A DNA stretch of 64,000 nt from JBPOFY01 sp051252415 (GCA_051252415.1 JBPOGA010000004.1:62001-126000); one strand, 5' to 3'; positions 27,794-39,066 are shown, counted from the stretch's first letter. The notes: generated by a model from the sequence alone, not told the origin. Program-made: numbers and translations.

Positions 27794-27796
27794 GGA

Positions 27797-29614
27797 TTAA
27801 AATTCCCAGAACATTGGCACCACTGTCACGGTGACGATGAAGCAAATGATATTGAGCGGTAGGCCGACCTTAGTGAAATCGGCAAATTTGTAACCACCAA
27901 CACCATACACGTAGGTATTGGTTTGGTAACCGATCGGTGTGGCAAAACTTGCTGAGGCCGCGATACAGCTGCCCACTACGAATGGTCGTGGGTCGACACC
28001 AAGCGTTACGGCGATTCCGAGCGCAATGGGCACCATGAGTGCTACAGCAGCATTGTTTGATAAGAACTCAGTGAAGGTCGAAGTAATGATGTAGATGAAC
28101 GCGAGCATCATGACATTTTGCAAATGCTCGGGCGCAAAGCTGCGCACCAAGCCTGTCATGTTTTCGGCAATCATCAGACTCGCACCAGTAGAATCCATGG
28201 CTTGACCGAGTGCCAACATACCAAAAATAATGATCAAGATACTCCATTCAACCGATGCATACGCATCTTTTGGCTTCATGCATCCAGTTAGGAGTAACAC
28301 GGCAACGCCTAAGGCGACCGCCGAGATGATCGGCACAATATTCAACGAAGCTAAAGTGACGATGCTGATGGTGACTCCAATCGCGATTGGCATTTTCACA
28401 CGCACGCTACGTGTCGGCACGCGAGGTCGGTCTAAGATAATAATTTCGTCACTGTTTGCGAGTGAGTCGATTGCCTTAGTCGAACCCATCATAAGCAGTG
28501 TGTCGCCTTCAACTAGGCGTAAACTACCCAAGCGTTCACGTTGATTCGTGCCTTTACGATGCACCGCCACAACGACCATACGGAAACGTTGGCGGAAATT
28601 GATTTCACCGAGTGTCTTACCAACAATTGATGCGTGTGGCGACACGACGCCCTCTACGATAGCACCTTCGTCCGTGGCAATCGTTTCCAGTCCCTCGGTG
28701 AGCTCTGGATGGATATCAATCCCTTTCATCGAGTTCGCTTCGGCCACACCAGATGGACGGCAGGCTAGAACGAGGCGGTCGCCGTGTTGGAGCCGTGTAT
28801 TTTTAGGTTCTCCGACGACGGCCACACCATGACGAACGATCTCAAGTAAGCGAATGCCACGAGTTTTAAGCATGCCACTCTCTTTTGCTGTTTGCCCATG
28901 TAGGTCTGAGCCAGGCCTTACGAAAGCTTCAGTGATGAATTCTTTGCGTTCTTCATCGGTCAAGATCGAAGTCAATGTCTCGCGGTGCGGTAATAGTTTA
29001 TTTCCGAACAGCACTAAATAGATGCTACCAATCGCGAGAATCGGCAGGCCAACCGCAGCGAGTTCAAACATACCAATTGGCGCATGTCCTGCATCGACCA
29101 GTATGCCGCTAGCGAGCAAGTTGGTGCTGGTGCCGAGCAATGTGCATGTGCCACCGAATATTGACGCGTATGATAGCGGAATCAGTAGCTTGGAGGAGGC
29201 GATCCCCATCTCACGCGAGAGTGAGAGGATGACTGGCATCAACACAATCACCACGGGCGTGTTATTGACGAACGCCGACACTGCAGCGACACCAATCACC
29301 ATAATAAAGAGAAAGCCTTTATACGGCAATCGCACTAGTTTGCGCAGGTAAGATGTGATCAGGTCAATGGCACCTGTTCGTTCTAGGGCACCGCTTACGA
29401 TGAACATTGCAGCAATCGTCAGTGGTGCGGAGTTACTGAAAACACTCAGCATCGCATCCAGTGAAGGTAGATGCTCACTCTTGGTAAGCATACTGATAAA
29501 CAGCAACACTCCGAAAACAGTGAGTGCAGTGAGGTCAGCCGAGATCTTTTCCCAGATGAAACTTATAATCGCTAGCACGAGCAGCGAGAATACAAAGATA
29601 ATTTCCCAAGTCAT
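27797..29614 (-). CDS. SLC13/DASS-type membrane transporter with two TrkA-C domains
   Basis: 605 residues. Two blocks of membrane helices (about 1-205 and 395-605) contain the repeated SNT/N-type motifs of divalent anion:Na+ symporters (FVNNTPVVIVLMPVI, GTSTNLLASG in the first half; EFLSNNAAVALMVPI, PIGYQTNTYVYG in the second). Between them lie two RCK_C/TrkA-C-type soluble domains (GSDLHGQTAKESGM, HASIVGKTLGEINFRQRF). The SNNAA and NTP motifs bind sodium and substrate. Substrates in this family include sulfate, citrate and dicarboxylates; the sequence does not decide between them. Confidence 0.9.
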   Translation of the reverse strand: MTWEIIFVFSLLVLAIISFIWEKISADLTALTVFGVLLFISMLTKSEHLPSLDAMLSVFSNSAPLTIAAMFIVSGALERTGAIDLITSYLRKLVRLPYKGFLFIMVIGVAAVSAFVNNTPVVIVLMPVILSLSREMGIASSKLLIPLSYASIFGGTCTLLGTSTNLLASGILVDAGHAPIGMFELAAVGLPILAIGSIYLVLFGNKLLPHRETLTSILTDEERKEFITEAFVRPGSDLHGQTAKESGMLKTRGIRLLEIVRHGVAVVGEPKNTRLQHGDRLVLACRPSGVAEANSMKGIDIHPELTEGLETIATDEGAIVEGVVSPHASIVGKTLGEINFRQRFRMVVVAVHRKGTNQRERLGSLRLVEGDTLLMMGSTKAIDSLANSDEIIILDRPRVPTRSVRVKMPIAIGVTISIVTLASLNIVPIISAVALGVAVLLLTGCMKPKDAYASVEWSILIIIFGMLALGQAMDSTGASLMIAENMTGLVRSFAPEHLQNVMMLAFIYIITSTFTEFLSNNAAVALMVPIALGIAVTLGVDPRPFVVGSCIAASASFATPIGYQTNTYVYGVGGYKFADFTKVGLPLNIICFIVTVTVVPMFWEF

Positions 29615-29670
29615 ATAGAGGCTTATCGAGAGATCGCAGGAGTTAAAAGGTGGGGTGGTTGTGGAACTGG

Positions 29671-30447
29671 CTAGGAGTCGGTTTCTTCACTTTTGCCCCA
29701 AGCATAAAAGGCGATTGCTAGAATTGTAAGCGAAAACCCCATGTTAATTACTTTCATGATCAGGCCGCCAAGTATCTGATCGTTCAGCGGATCGAGGTCA
29801 ATGATACGAGGCGCCCAGATGTAAGTCGGGTAAATTGCTTCACCTGCAAGTGTCAGAAAGGCGAAAACGGGCAATTGGCCAACCATTAGTAGGAAGATTG
29901 CTAGCATACGCACCCCATAGGCACGCCGTGGCACACGTTTTGAGAGTGTTAGATAGGGCCAGAGCATGAGTATGCCGAGTCCGAACATTGTCCAGTGCTC
30001 CAAAATGTGAATCGTTTTATTTCGTAGAGCTAATTCATACATCACGGGGATGTGCCAAGCAGTAAACCCGAAAGTGAACAGTAAGCCTCCGCAAGCTGGA
30101 TTCGTGAGGAGCGACATCGTCTTACGAATGGGTTCTGGCTTGAGTAGCCAGTCAATCAACCAACTCGGAGTTCCGTAGATGAACAGAGTCGTTGCGAAAT
30201 AGATCAGCAACATATGCTGTACCATATGCGCGGAAAATAGAAATTGTTCGCCAAGTTGATCCAGTGGTGATCCGACGGCTAAGTAAGTGATAATTAGTCC
30301 GCAATAGAACAGGATCACTTGTGTGAGTGGATACTTTGTTCCGGGGGAGATGCGTTCACGTAGAGGGCCGGTTCCAAGCGCGTATAGCCAGCCTACTAGG
30401 AGTAGGCTGATCAATAGTAGCGGTTCGGTATGCCAGTGTAGTTGCAT
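29671..30447 (-). CDS. ctaG: Cytochrome c oxidase assembly protein CtaG (caa3 type)
   Basis: 258 residues, polytopic with about seven helices. Family pattern: HWHTEPLLLISLLLVGWLYALG at the start, SAHMVQHMLLIYFATTLFIYG with the conserved His cluster, and FTAWHIPVMYELALRN. The protein is needed for copper delivery to the oxidase in Bacillus-type systems. It is the last gene of the oxidase operon, after subunit IV. Confidence 0.88.
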   Translation of the reverse strand: MQLHWHTEPLLLISLLLVGWLYALGTGPLRERISPGTKYPLTQVILFYCGLIITYLAVGSPLDQLGEQFLFSAHMVQHMLLIYFATTLFIYGTPSWLIDWLLKPEPIRKTMSLLTNPACGGLLFTFGFTAWHIPVMYELALRNKTIHILEHWTMFGLGILMLWPYLTLSKRVPRRAYGVRMLAIFLLMVGQLPVFAFLTLAGEAIYPTYIWAPRIIDLDPLNDQILGGLIMKVINMGFSLTILAIAFYAWGKSEETDS

Positions 30448-30458
30448 CTATAAACAAG

Positions 30459-30489
30459 AAAGGACGACGAATGTAATCCGTCGTCCTTT
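30459..30489 (-). terminator. Hairpin between subunit IV and ctaG
   Basis: A perfect 11-base inverted repeat (AAAGGACGACG and CGTCGTCCTTT) with a 9-base loop. On the minus strand it is followed by a T-rich run. It may end most transcripts after subunit IV, leaving ctaG less expressed. Confidence 0.65.
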
Positions 30490-30510
30490 AAATGCTAGAA
30501 AGAATATCAA

Positions 30511-30867
30511 TTACATTCCCGGGATTTCATGTGGCGCTATGCGATCAGTTGAAAAGAGGAATAGCAGGGCCGTGTATGTGCCAGCTGCAATAACTAAACC
30601 GGTGCCAAATGCGAGCGTCAGCATGAGCTTATCGTAGATTAGGTGCATGAACCATGCGACCACAGCGACAAACTTAAACAACGAGAGTGAAATTAGCACC
30701 GTGAAAATCAACGCTGTGTTGAATGGTAGATAAACCAACACAAGTTCGACACCTGTGATGGCAGCCAGTGCTAAGGCTAGGTTGACAAAGCAATGATACT
30801 TTTCGTTTTCGCTACCGGCATGATTGTCGGGTGAAACCGGCAATGGAGCATAATCTGCGTCAGACAT
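30511..30867 (-). CDS. Cytochrome c oxidase subunit IV
   Basis: 118 residues with three membrane helices (about 28-45, 48-68, 80-102) in the pattern of the prokaryotic subunit IV family (LALALAAITGVELVLVYLP, FKFVAVVAWFMHLIYD). The FKFxxVVxWFMHL segment is typical. It assists assembly of the oxidase. It lies between subunit III and ctaG, in the order expected for caa3 oxidase operons. Confidence 0.87.
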   Translation of the reverse strand: MSDADYAPLPVSPDNHAGSENEKYHCFVNLALALAAITGVELVLVYLPFNTALIFTVLISLSLFKFVAVVAWFMHLIYDKLMLTLAFGTGLVIAAGTYTALLFLFSTDRIAPHEIPGM

Positions 30868-30898
30868 AATAAAAAAAAGTGAAAGTAAATAGTGTGTG

Positions 30899-31504
30899 TT
30901 ATCCGATAAACTCGATCAGGTAGACAACGGTGAAAATGATGATCCAAACAATATCAACAAAGTGCCAATACAAACCTGCGACTTCAACATCTACGGCGCT
31001 CTCGTGTGCATCCATCTTACCCGTGTAGGAATAGAAATACATACAAATCAACCAGAATACACCGATGGCAACGTGGACACCGTGTGTCCCCGTCATCATG
31101 TAGAAGGTCGATCCGAAGGTGCCGGTGCTCAATTTGAGGTCTAAGTGGACGAATTCTGTGAACTCATACACTTGGCATCCCAAGAAAATTAAGCCGAAGA
31201 AAATCACGCCAATCGTGTTACGACGGAAGCTCTTCAATTCGCCCTTATGCATCGCTGAAACAGCCAAAGCCATGAGGAACGAACTCATCAAGAGGATGAA
31301 GGTTGAGAAGGAGGTGAGCTCCAAGCTAAAGAGTGAAGTCGGGTCAAACTCGTCCGGATAGAGTTTCCGGTAAATCAAGTGTGTCGAAATCAGAGTTCCA
31401 AAGAACATACAGTCCGAGCCGAGGAAGAGCCACATAAGTAGCTTCTTATTCTCAATCATCAGAGTTTGATGTTCGTCTTCGTGGTGTGTGGCAGAATCGC
31501 TCAT
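30899..31504 (-). CDS. ctaE: Cytochrome c oxidase subunit III
   Basis: 201 residues with five predicted helices. Signatures: KLLMWLFLGSDCMFFGTLISTHLIYR near the start, MTGTHGVHVAIGVFWLICMY in the middle and VAGLYWHFVDIVWIIIFTVVYL at the end. This is the short, five-helix form of subunit III typical of caa3-type oxidases. The gene follows subunit I by about 33 bases. Confidence 0.93.
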   Translation of the reverse strand: MSDSATHHEDEHQTLMIENKKLLMWLFLGSDCMFFGTLISTHLIYRKLYPDEFDPTSLFSLELTSFSTFILLMSSFLMALAVSAMHKGELKSFRRNTIGVIFFGLIFLGCQVYEFTEFVHLDLKLSTGTFGSTFYMMTGTHGVHVAIGVFWLICMYFYSYTGKMDAHESAVDVEVAGLYWHFVDIVWIIIFTVVYLIEFIG

Positions 31505-31537
31505 TACAAAAAGTGACTATTCAGTTATGAAAAAAGT

Positions 31538-33523
<1,986 letters not shown>

Positions 33524-33533
33524 GGAAAAATGC

Positions 33534-34850
33534 TTACTTCAGAGTTTGTAGGTAAGTGGCGAGTTTGTGGACCTCTTCGTCGGTCAACAACTTAGGCTCG
33601 CCAGTAACTGGATCGACCAATTCACCGATGCCGTTGCCTTGTGACTTCCACATTAGGTTGCCCGGTTTGACGACGTCGGTTTCTTTGATCCATTTAACGA
33701 AATTGTCGTATTGTTTCTGCTCATCCATCGAACCGTCTTCATTACGGTGGTTCAACCAACCAGCTGCGAGGGACATGCGCTCGCCAACATTAGTGAGATT
33801 TGGCCCTGCAACACCAAGTGCGCGTGGATTGCCTTGCACCGTGTGACATGCGATGCACTTGCCGCGACCTGCAAACAGCTTCGCACCTTCATTGGCATCG
33901 CCAGTGAGTGATTCTGGATTGTTGTCATATGCTTCATACCACGCATCCCACTCGCCACCGTCAGGTGATTTGTGACCAGTCTTCTCGCTATCGACCCAAG
34001 CGGCAAATTCGTCGTCGCCGACAACAGTGGCACGGAAGAGCATGCGAGCGTGGGAATCTCCACAATACTCAGCACATTGACCGTAGTAGTAATTGTGAAT
34101 TTCTTCTTTAAGGTAGGTTTGGTAGGCCGCTTGTTGCTCAAGTTCGTTAGCTTCGACGCCGTTTTTCTCGGCCCAGCGTTCAAAATTGTCACCTGCTTGA
34201 ATCCACATCTGGTTTGCACGACCAGGTATTAAATCAACTTTACCAGCGATACGTGGTAGCCAGAAAGAGTGGATCACATCAACCGAACGCAATTCCAGGT
34301 GTATTGCTTTTCCAGCAGGAATGATCATTTCATTGGCAGTGCTGATGCCAAGTTGTGGGTATTCGAATTCCCACCACCATTGGTAACCGAGCACACGAAT
34401 GACGAGCACTTCGTCGTCGGCATCGGTTGCGAGTTCGCCGCTATACCAGCTACCGAGCTTGCTTGCTTCGTCATCGGGTGTGTCGTGCGTATACCAGATG
34501 CCTTTGAGCGTTGGCACGGCGATGATCACAAGTAGTAGGACGGATGCACCGATCAGGCCAATTTCAACGAGCGGGTTGCCGTGACCTTGCGCAGGCAGTG
34601 GACGGTCATCATTTGGACGCTCACGAAACTTGATCACTGCGTAGAGATAGACGCCACCAACCACTAGGAAGATGAATCCAGTCACCCAGACAGTGAGCAT
34701 GAAGAGGTCATATTGCACTTCGGCAACAGGACCCTTCGTGTCGAATGTCGACATTTTGGTGTTCAAGTCACAACCCGCCATGAAAACCATGGCAAGTAGT
34801 GCAAGAGTGAGAGTAGTAAAACGGTTAAATCCGCGGGTGAGCATCTTCAC
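33534..34850 (-). CDS. ctaC: Cytochrome c oxidase subunit II with fused cytochrome c domain
   Basis: 438 residues. A lipoprotein-like start (LALLAMVFMAGCDLN) is followed by two membrane helices (about 50-72 and 95-115). The CuA domain has DVIHSFWLPRI and YYGQCAEYCGDSHARM, supplying the two Cys, two His and Met ligands. A C-terminal cytochrome c domain carries CIACH at about residue 330, the hallmark of caa3 oxidases. It is the first gene of the operon; the promoter should be in the 221 bases shared with the divergent cupredoxin gene. Confidence 0.95.
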   Translation of the reverse strand: MKMLTRGFNRFTTLTLALLAMVFMAGCDLNTKMSTFDTKGPVAEVQYDLFMLTVWVTGFIFLVVGGVYLYAVIKFRERPNDDRPLPAQGHGNPLVEIGLIGASVLLLVIIAVPTLKGIWYTHDTPDDEASKLGSWYSGELATDADDEVLVIRVLGYQWWWEFEYPQLGISTANEMIIPAGKAIHLELRSVDVIHSFWLPRIAGKVDLIPGRANQMWIQAGDNFERWAEKNGVEANELEQQAAYQTYLKEEIHNYYYGQCAEYCGDSHARMLFRATVVGDDEFAAWVDSEKTGHKSPDGGEWDAWYEAYDNNPESLTGDANEGAKLFAGRGKCIACHTVQGNPRALGVAGPNLTNVGERMSLAAGWLNHRNEDGSMDEQKQYDNFVKWIKETDVVKPGNLMWKSQGNGIGELVDPVTGEPKLLTDEEVHKLATYLQTLK

Positions 34851-35071
34851 GGGCGTATGAGTTCAGTGAATAGTGGTAGTCAGAGGGAGACTTATTAAGA
34901 ATCCAAAAGGTATGAATTAAGGAGGGTAATGGGGGCTGACAAGACTTAGTTCACAATAAGAGCATACTTAGTGGAACTTAATTGTATTATTAGAAACTGT
35001 AATTTTAGCTTTGAGTATTCAAGAGGCGCTATATCCGTTGCTTTTTGTATGCGACTGAATATCTCAGCACC

Positions 35072-35596
35072 ATGAAACCGATTACTGTATTATTTTGCAC
35101 GAGCTTGATTCTTTTTGCCGCATGCACGCCTAAAACCTCGAAAGAGACCATGAATGCATCGAAGTCGACTGAAGAAGTGATTTCGGCGAATCCAGTGGAG
35201 ACGGTCGATGGTGTCACAACTGTGCGGATCGAGGGGAATGACCGTATGCAGTTCAGTTTGACTGAGTTTACCGTGAAGAGCGGTGATACGGTAAGAATTA
35301 TATTTTTGAATAAAGGTCGAATGCCTAAAACAGCGATGGGGCATAATGTCGTCATCTTGAAGAGTGACGCTGATGCGAATGCCTACGCGGGGAAAGCAGC
35401 CATGGCGCGAGATAATGAATTCATTCCGGCTAGTGAAGCAGCATCAGTGATCGCGCATACGAAGCTGCTTGGACCTGATGAGAGCGATACGATTGAGTTT
35501 ACGGCACCTGCAGCAGGTGAGTATGAATACATCTGCACGTTTCCTGCGCATTGTTTCACTGGTATGCGTGGCGTGATGCGTGTTGTTGCTGAGTAG
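35072..35596 (+). CDS. Azurin-like cupredoxin lipoprotein
   Basis: Start ATG 35072 (MKPITVLFCTSLILFAACTPKTS) gives a lipoprotein signal ending in AAC and about 174 residues. Copper ligands are visible: His in AMGHNVVIL and the Cys-His-Met loop CTFPAHCFTGM near the C-terminus. In azurin the Met follows the Cys by nine residues; here it follows by ten, so the loop is one residue longer. It is a periplasmic electron carrier, divergent from the caa3 oxidase operon and likely to feed electrons to it or to receive copper near it; that role is inferred. Confidence 0.88.
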   Translation: MKPITVLFCTSLILFAACTPKTSKETMNASKSTEEVISANPVETVDGVTTVRIEGNDRMQFSLTEFTVKSGDTVRIIFLNKGRMPKTAMGHNVVILKSDADANAYAGKAAMARDNEFIPASEAASVIAHTKLLGPDESDTIEFTAPAAGEYEYICTFPAHCFTGMRGVMRVVAE

Positions 35597-35719
35597 TGTG
35601 GTGCCTTAATCGTAATCCTACTCTTGATTTTAATCGAGGAGGGGGCAGATCACTTGAGTTGGTTTTTGATGGAAACTATACTGATTCGCATCACTTTCTG
35701 TGAAAATGCGCAGATAAGA

Positions 35720-35791
35720 ACGGGAGCAAGATGCTCCCACCACCTTGCGAATTACTGATCTAGAAGAGTAGTGGGAGCATCTTGCTCCCGT
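35720..35791. repeat. Inverted repeat pair of REP type
   Basis: Two 21-base arms (35720-35740 and 35771-35791) are exact reverse complements: ACGGGAGCAAGATGCTCCCAC and its mirror. Each arm is itself a palindrome (GGGAGCA, AGA, TGCTCCC). The arrangement is like a REP doublet (BIME). It lies 3' of the cupredoxin gene and may also act as a transcription stop. Confidence 0.8.
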
Positions 35792-35862
35792 CCTTTTCAT
35801 TTTTTTCGAAATCACAAATCATCATGCGCGGCAGTTTTGTCGTAGCGTCGAGCAACGAGAGT

Positions 35863-35990
35863 GTCTCAAAATTCAATCAATGGGAGCGTCCGGCTCCGTC
35901 CGGACATCAAACCGTCTGTAAGGCTGATTCTGACGCTATGTCGGGACGGAGCTCGACGCGCCGATAGGATGCTTTTCGTCATTTTGAGAC
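35863..35990. repeat. Imperfect palindromic MITE/REP-like element
   Basis: The outer inverted repeat GTCTCAAAAT (35863-35872) and ATTTTGAGAC (35981-35990) encloses long imperfect arms (TGGGAGCGTCCGGCTCCGTC near 35881 and the mirrored GACGGAGCTCGACGCG near 35945). No ORF is inside. The structure suggests a mobile palindromic element without its own transposase. Confidence 0.6.
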
Positions 35991-36054
35991 AGTGCTCCAA
36001 GTGTAAGTCCTACTCTAGATTACTAGTAAGCGTAAGACCGCAGGGCTTCGCCCT

Positions 36055-36480
36055 CTAAAACCACTGATACAGGAACATGTAGACCAGCACACCAGTTACT
36101 GAAACGTAATACCAGATCGGGAAAGTCCACTTGGCCCATGCTTTGTGTTTTTCGCGTTTGTCACGCACCGCTAGAATTAAGGTCGTTAACACTAGAGGCA
36201 CTATGGTCATCGCCAGCACAATATGCGTCGCGAGCATGAAATAGTAGATGTCGCGCCAGAGTCCTTCTCCCGTAAAGCTGGTGTGCACACCTTTTACTAG
36301 GATTTTGTGCAACACATAGAAAAACAGAAATACCACAGATATTGAAAAGGCGGATACCATCGATGCGCGATGCGCTTTCTCACGACCAGTCTTAATACAG
36401 ATGAAACCGATGGTGAGTAGAATGGTTGACGTGCCATTCAAGCACGCGTTCAACGTGGGTAATGATTCGGTAAACGTCAT
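36055..36480 (-). CDS. DUF420-family membrane protein, putative cytochrome oxidase assembly factor
   Basis: 141 residues with four membrane helices (about 15-27, 42-58, 78-105, 120-138). The pattern LNACLNGTSTILLTIGFICIKTG, HRASMVSAFSISVVFLFFYVLHK and YYFMLATHIVLAMTIVPLVLTTL matches DUF420, in which conserved His residues are proposed to bind heme or copper (Bacillus CtaM is a member). The gene follows ctaB by 16 bases in the ctaA-ctaB-DUF420 cluster, which supports a role in oxidase maturation. Confidence 0.85.
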   Translation of the reverse strand: MTFTESLPTLNACLNGTSTILLTIGFICIKTGREKAHRASMVSAFSISVVFLFFYVLHKILVKGVHTSFTGEGLWRDIYYFMLATHIVLAMTIVPLVLTTLILAVRDKREKHKAWAKWTFPIWYYVSVTGVLVYMFLYQWF

Positions 36481-36496
36481 GGTCAGAGTCGGAAAC

Positions 36497-37360
36497 CTAA
36501 ATCAACCAAAGGTCGAGCACGAGCGGGAAGAGCAGTGCTGGTAGGTAAAAGATCGAAGCAAAAAAGAGCTTACGAGCTGCTGCATCGCGATTAGACTCAT
36601 TTAAGAAAGCAATCGCTGGCCTTAAAATATAGATACCAGCGATCGCGGCGATGATACCATACACCCAGCTCGCATAGCCTAAGATGACTGGTAAGAGTGT
36701 GCAAATCACTAGCGCTAGGCAGAATACGAATGCCTGCACCGCGACTTTGCGGCCGTTGGCATCTGCATTGGAGAGCATCACAAATCCGCCTTGTGCGTAA
36801 TCTTTACGATGCGTCCAAGCGATTGCGAAGAAGTGTGGCATTTGCCAGAGGAATAGGATCGCAAAAAGGATCCAGCCCAGCGTGCTAATACGTCCTTCAG
36901 CTGCAGCCCAACCGATGAGTGGGGGCAATGCGCCAGGAATTGATCCGACTAAAGTATTCCAAGTGGTGAGACGCTTGAGTGGTGTGTAAAGTAGCACATA
37001 CGAGGCAATAGTTGCTGCGGTCAATGTGCCAGCGAGCAAGTTTGCGCCAGCATATAGAAGATAACATCCAGCGATGCTCAGCGCCATGCCATAGACGAAA
37101 GCATGTAGTGGACTGATGCGGCCTGCAGGGATCGCACGGTTTTGAGTGCGCACCATAAGTGCATCCGCATCGCGCTCCAACCATTGGTTGAGCACTGCAG
37201 CACCACCTGCTGCCAAAGAAGTGCCGATAAGGAGGCTGATGAGCACACTGAAGTTACGCGACGGATCTGCTGCTAGATATCCAGCCACTGCAGTGATGAC
37301 TGACAGAAAGCTCAGGCGTGGCTTGGTGAGCTCGTAAAAGTCTTCGAGGCGTGCACGCAA
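36497..37360 (-). CDS. ctaB: Protoheme IX farnesyltransferase
   Basis: 287 residues from a TTG start; a GGAG five bases upstream supports this start, and no ATG occurs in frame nearby. The UbiA-family polyprenyltransferase motifs are visible: NQWLERDADALMVRTQNRAIPAGR (first Asp motif), LLYTPLKRLTTWNTLVGSIPGALPPLIGW and WQMPHFFAIAWTHRKDYAQGGFVML (second motif). The enzyme makes heme O for the oxidase. It is followed by the DUF420 gene and preceded by ctaA. Confidence 0.94.
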   Translation of the reverse strand: MRARLEDFYELTKPRLSFLSVITAVAGYLAADPSRNFSVLISLLIGTSLAAGGAAVLNQWLERDADALMVRTQNRAIPAGRISPLHAFVYGMALSIAGCYLLYAGANLLAGTLTAATIASYVLLYTPLKRLTTWNTLVGSIPGALPPLIGWAAAEGRISTLGWILFAILFLWQMPHFFAIAWTHRKDYAQGGFVMLSNADANGRKVAVQAFVFCLALVICTLLPVILGYASWVYGIIAAIAGIYILRPAIAFLNESNRDAAARKLFFASIFYLPALLFPLVLDLWLI

Positions 37361-37464
37361 AGATACTCCGGATTCCTTAGAATCCGTATAGTTCGACGTG
37401 TCTGTGTGTTGCTGGCTCAGAATAGATAGCGTAGTGAGGATGTCCTGATCTGTAAACTGGTAGT

Positions 37465-38439
37465 TTACTCAGAAGTGAACGGACGGTGGGCAAACAAAGT
37501 AAGCGCCCACGTGCTGGCAAGTAGAAAAGCGCCAATCAGGGCGTGAGCGGTGGCCACATATGGGTTCTTTACCGTCCAAATCGTGAGTGCGCCGAGATAC
37601 ACCTGCATGGCAAGTAGCAGACTGATTAATATGACGAAGGCTCCAAGCGCTTTACGTGTGGACGCATGGCCCCAAACTTTGCCGAGTAATATCATGAGTA
37701 TTCCTAACACGACCACTGCACCGACGCGGTGCGCGAAGTGAATACCGACATCAAAGTTCCAGTAGGCGGGGAGGAGGCTACCAGGTTGCGACATCGGGAA
37801 TTGAGTAATCGCCAGTCCGGCATCCGCATGACGCATGATCGCGCCGACTAAGATTTGTAGGAAAATACTCACGCAAGCAATTATGCCCCAGCGTTTAATC
37901 GAAGGGGGCACGACCGCCGTGAGACCTCCTTGTTTTTCAGTCCAGCGACGTGAACTTGTGATTGTTAAGGCTACGAGCAGGCCCAAGACGATCTGCGCGC
38001 CACAGGCATGGGCTACCGCAAAGCTTTGCGCGAGTAGATTGTGCTCCGTCAATAGGTTTAACTGGTCAAAACGAACACGCGCGCCGCCGAGCACCCCTTG
38101 TAGCACTACGACCAGCACTAGCACGCGGGCGAGAGTGCGAATGCTCGGACGCGCCTCACACAAATAGGTCCAGATGAATAGACCAATTGAGAGGAGTCCG
38201 ATCTTCATACCGAGCAGGCGATGACTATGCTCCGCCATTTTATCCGACTCTGACCGCCAGCCATCTGGATTTAGCGAACCATTCGAGAGCGGCCAGTCCA
38301 GAAAAGCCATGCCCGCCTTGATACTGGTGGTGAAACCGCCAGCAAACAGCAGCACAGTAATCCAGCACAGTGCGAACACGCAAAATGCAAAGAGGAACGG
38401 CTTATAATTTGAAGTGCGTTGAGAAGTGAGAGAGGCCAT
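37465..38439 (-). CDS. ctaA: Heme A synthase (COX15/CtaA family)
   Basis: The start at ATG 38439 (MASLTSQRTSNYKPFLFAF) gives about 324 residues; the frame is open further upstream and overlaps the divergent gene, but there is no reason to use it. Eight helices are expected; heme-binding His residues appear in EHSHRLLGMKIGLL, LLTEHNLLAQSFAVAHACGAQ, NFDVGIHFAHRVGAVV and ATAHALIGAFLL. It oxidises heme O to heme A. The cluster ctaA-ctaB-DUF420 completes the caa3 oxidase set encoded upstream in the window. Confidence 0.9.
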   Translation of the reverse strand: MASLTSQRTSNYKPFLFAFCVFALCWITVLLFAGGFTTSIKAGMAFLDWPLSNGSLNPDGWRSESDKMAEHSHRLLGMKIGLLSIGLFIWTYLCEARPSIRTLARVLVLVVVLQGVLGGARVRFDQLNLLTEHNLLAQSFAVAHACGAQIVLGLLVALTITSSRRWTEKQGGLTAVVPPSIKRWGIIACVSIFLQILVGAIMRHADAGLAITQFPMSQPGSLLPAYWNFDVGIHFAHRVGAVVVLGILMILLGKVWGHASTRKALGAFVILISLLLAMQVYLGALTIWTVKNPYVATAHALIGAFLLASTWALTLFAHRPFTSE

Positions 38440-38595
38440 AAATCGACGAAAACCCAGAACAGTGCGAAGTTTCTGATTCAGATCAAGCGAACTGTCCGAA
38501 CAATTTAAACGGTAAAAGCTATTGTTTCTAATGTCAGAAGCCCCGAATTTAGGTTGATCTATCTGTTTCAATATAGATTCTTGATTACTTACCCC

Positions 38596-39066
38596 ATGGA
38601 TAAAACACGATTTTTCAACCGTTTGATCGAGACTTTACGCGAGGAATTACTCCACGCGGTAAATGCATCGAAGGATGCAGCAGAGTATGCTACCAACGAT
38701 GAATCGCGTGCGGAGTCTCAATGGGACACCCAAGGTCTCGAAGCTTCCTACCTTGCGGCAGGGCAAGCAGGGCAGGCTAAGCAATGGGCCGAAGCCATTG
38801 AAGAACTTCAATCTGAGCGCGAAGACTTGCTTAAGCCAAACGACAAGGTCTCTCTCGGTGCACTTTTTAAATGCGATCTTGGTGGCAGTGAAGAAGTCTT
38901 TTATTTTGCCGGCGTGGCAGGTGGGCAAACTATCATAATGGACGACCTCGAAGTCACAGTCCTAAATTCGCATTCCCCCTTAGCGGGGCGACTCCTCGGT
39001 AAAAGAGAGGGCGATAGCTTTGTGCTCCCCAATGGTAGTACCGGCGAAGTGCTTCACATTGAGTGA
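38596..39066 (+). CDS. GreA/GreB-type protein (transcription elongation factor family)
   Basis: Start ATG 38596 (MDKTRFFNRLIETLREEL), 156 residues. The helical N-terminus (LLHAVNASKDAAEYATNDESRAESQWDTQG), which in Gre factors is a coiled coil, is followed by a GreA/B C-terminal FKBP-like fold (KVSLGALFKCDLGGSEEVFYFAG, LNSHSPLAGRLLGKREGDSFVLP). The LxSPLAxxLLGKxxGD motif is typical. The N-terminal acidic tip that enters RNA polymerase is less clear than in GreA, so this may be a Gre-like partner rather than a cleavage factor. It is a single gene, divergent from ctaA. Confidence 0.78.
   Translation: MDKTRFFNRLIETLREELLHAVNASKDAAEYATNDESRAESQWDTQGLEASYLAAGQAGQAKQWAEAIEELQSEREDLLKPNDKVSLGALFKCDLGGSEEVFYFAGVAGGQTIIMDDLEVTVLNSHSPLAGRLLGKREGDSFVLPNGSTGEVLHIE

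Noticed and set aside
36030..36060. AGGGC-TTC-GCCCT as terminator of the DUF420 gene
   Set aside because: The stem is short and no T-tract follows in the direction of transcription, so I could not support it.
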